Shown: one piece after another, positions 5,148 to 5,830 of the stretch | Position numbering within the stretch: position 1 is the stretch's first letter | Layout: each line of letters begins with the position of its first letter | Program-made: the position numbers and the translations under genes | The notes under the pieces: generated by a model | What the model was told of the DNA's origin: nothing | The model's input: only the letters and a program-made list of their open reading frames with translations | Databases searched by the model: none | From: JAZLIC01 sp045617225 | Lineage (GTDB): Bacteria > Bacillota > Clostridia > Monoglobales > Monoglobaceae | Length of the DNA stretch: 5,830 nt | Direction: 5' to 3' | Assembly: GCA_045617225.1 (NCBI GenBank) | Contig: JAZLIC010000093.1 | Location: forward strand, 1 to 5,830

Positions 5148-5830
5148 ATGACGATTGAAGGCTTTAAAAGTGAGGTTAAGGATAAAGAAGTTGTCGTTAT
5201 CGGCATAGGTGTCAGTAATCTTCCGCTTATTTCGTTTTTATTAAAATGCGGTGCAAGAGTGACTGCACATGACAAAAAAACTGCGGAGCAGTTAGGCGAT
5301 GTTTATGACGAATTAAGTGCAAAAGGTATAGAGCTTGTTTTGGGAGATAAGTATTTAGATGAGGTGCGCTCAGATGCGGCAATGATATTTAAGACTCCGG
5401 GGATAAGGTGTGATGTACCTGTGCTTAAAGCTGCGACAGAGAGAGGTGTAACGGTTACATCAGAGATGGAATTATTCTTTGATTTATGCACCGCAAAAAT
5501 TATTGCCGTAACCGGAAGTGACGGAAAGACAACTACAACAAGTTTGATTTACGATATGTTGTGCCGTGGGGGATATAATTGCTATCTTGGCGGTAATATA
5601 GGCAGACCTTTAATTGGCGATATAGAAAATATAAAAAGTGATGATATTGTAGTGGTTGAGCTTTCAAGCTTCCAACTTCATACAATGAAGAAGAGCGCAA
5701 ACATTGCAGTTGTAACCAATGTTACCCCAAACCATTTGGATTGGCATACGGATTTTGATGAGTATGTAAATTCAAAAAAAGCAGTTTTTGCATATCAGAA
5801 TTCCGGCGACAAAGTAGTTTTAAACTATGA
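5148..5830 (+). CDS. murD: UDP-N-acetylmuramoylalanine--D-glutamate ligase, 3'-truncated
   Basis: MurD adds D-glutamate to UDP-MurNAc-L-Ala with ATP hydrolysis, an early cytoplasmic step of peptidoglycan precursor synthesis. The frame is open from 5148 to the window edge, giving 227 complete residues of a protein usually about 450 long. Domain 1 (about 13-110) is a Rossmann-like UDP-binding fold beginning KEVVVIGIGVSN. The central Mur ligase domain starts with the P-loop VTGSDGKTTTT at 121-131, where Ser-Asp replaces the commoner Thr-Asn. GGNIGRP follows at 148-154. ELSSFQL at 171-177 is the MurD signature that separates it from MurC, MurE and MurF, and TNVTPNHLDWH is at 190-200. The carbamylated-lysine region and the C-terminal domain would begin near or after the right edge. 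AAGGTGG 7 bases upstream supports the start. It is separated from the upstream unit by a terminator. Confidence 0.95.
   Translation, partial: MTIEGFKSEVKDKEVVVIGIGVSNLPLISFLLKCGARVTAHDKKTAEQLGDVYDELSAKGIELVLGDKYLDEVRSDAAMIFKTPGIRCDVPVLKAATERGVTVTSEMELFFDLCTAKIIAVTGSDGKTTTTSLIYDMLCRGGYNCYLGGNIGRPLIGDIENIKSDDIVVVELSSFQLHTMKKSANIAVVTNVTPNHLDWHTDFDEYVNSKKAVFAYQNSGDKVVLNY

Noticed and set aside
1..5830. A defence, mobile or otherwise undescribed accessory system
   Set aside because: Every long frame is a housekeeping gene in a known clostridial order, with no integrase, transposase, repeat array or atypical cargo; the unusual content is limited to how the ispH-S1 gene may be expressed.

Overview
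The window reads as a conserved housekeeping stretch of a low-to-moderate GC Firmicutes genome, most likely class Clostridia. Three things point there: purine-rich Shine-Dalgarno sites before nearly every gene, A/T-ending codons, and above all the cmk - plsC - ispH/S1 order with IspH fused in frame to a ribosomal protein S1-like protein, an arrangement known mainly from Clostridia. The genus cannot be told from the sequence alone. All supported genes are on the + strand, and I see no mobile element, CRISPR array, tRNA or rRNA.

Layout: 1-1070 is the ATPase ychF, missing only its first few codons at the window edge. 1097-1504 is a small uncharacterised coiled-coil protein with a C-terminal zinc ribbon. 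1520-2194 is cmk (CMP kinase), 2197-2811 a PlsC-type acyltransferase, and 2789-5080 the IspH-S1 fusion, which overlaps plsC by 23 bases. A strong intrinsic terminator follows at 5099-5130. murD begins at 5148 and runs off the right edge. The genes are packed 2 to 26 bases apart or overlapping, so 1-5130 looks like one transcription unit whose promoter lies left of the window, with murD starting the next unit or being reached by read-through.

Functionally the cluster mixes translation and ribosome-associated factors (YchF, S1) with precursor supply for nucleotides (Cmk), membrane lipid (PlsC), isoprenoids including the undecaprenyl carrier (IspH) and peptidoglycan (MurD): a growth-linked set.

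The most interesting signal is inside the ispH-S1 gene. At the junction of the two domains there is a perfect AAGGAGG followed by an in-frame ATG (3626) that would give a free 484-residue S1 protein. About 270 bases further upstream, inside the IspH coding part, are two A7 tracts in 10-bp phase followed by TTTACA-N17-TACAAT, a near-consensus sigma-A promoter. Together they suggest that the S1 half may also be made independently of IspH. This is inference and needs 5'-end and protein data. The S1 half has five S1 repeats, two of which are nearly identical at DNA level.
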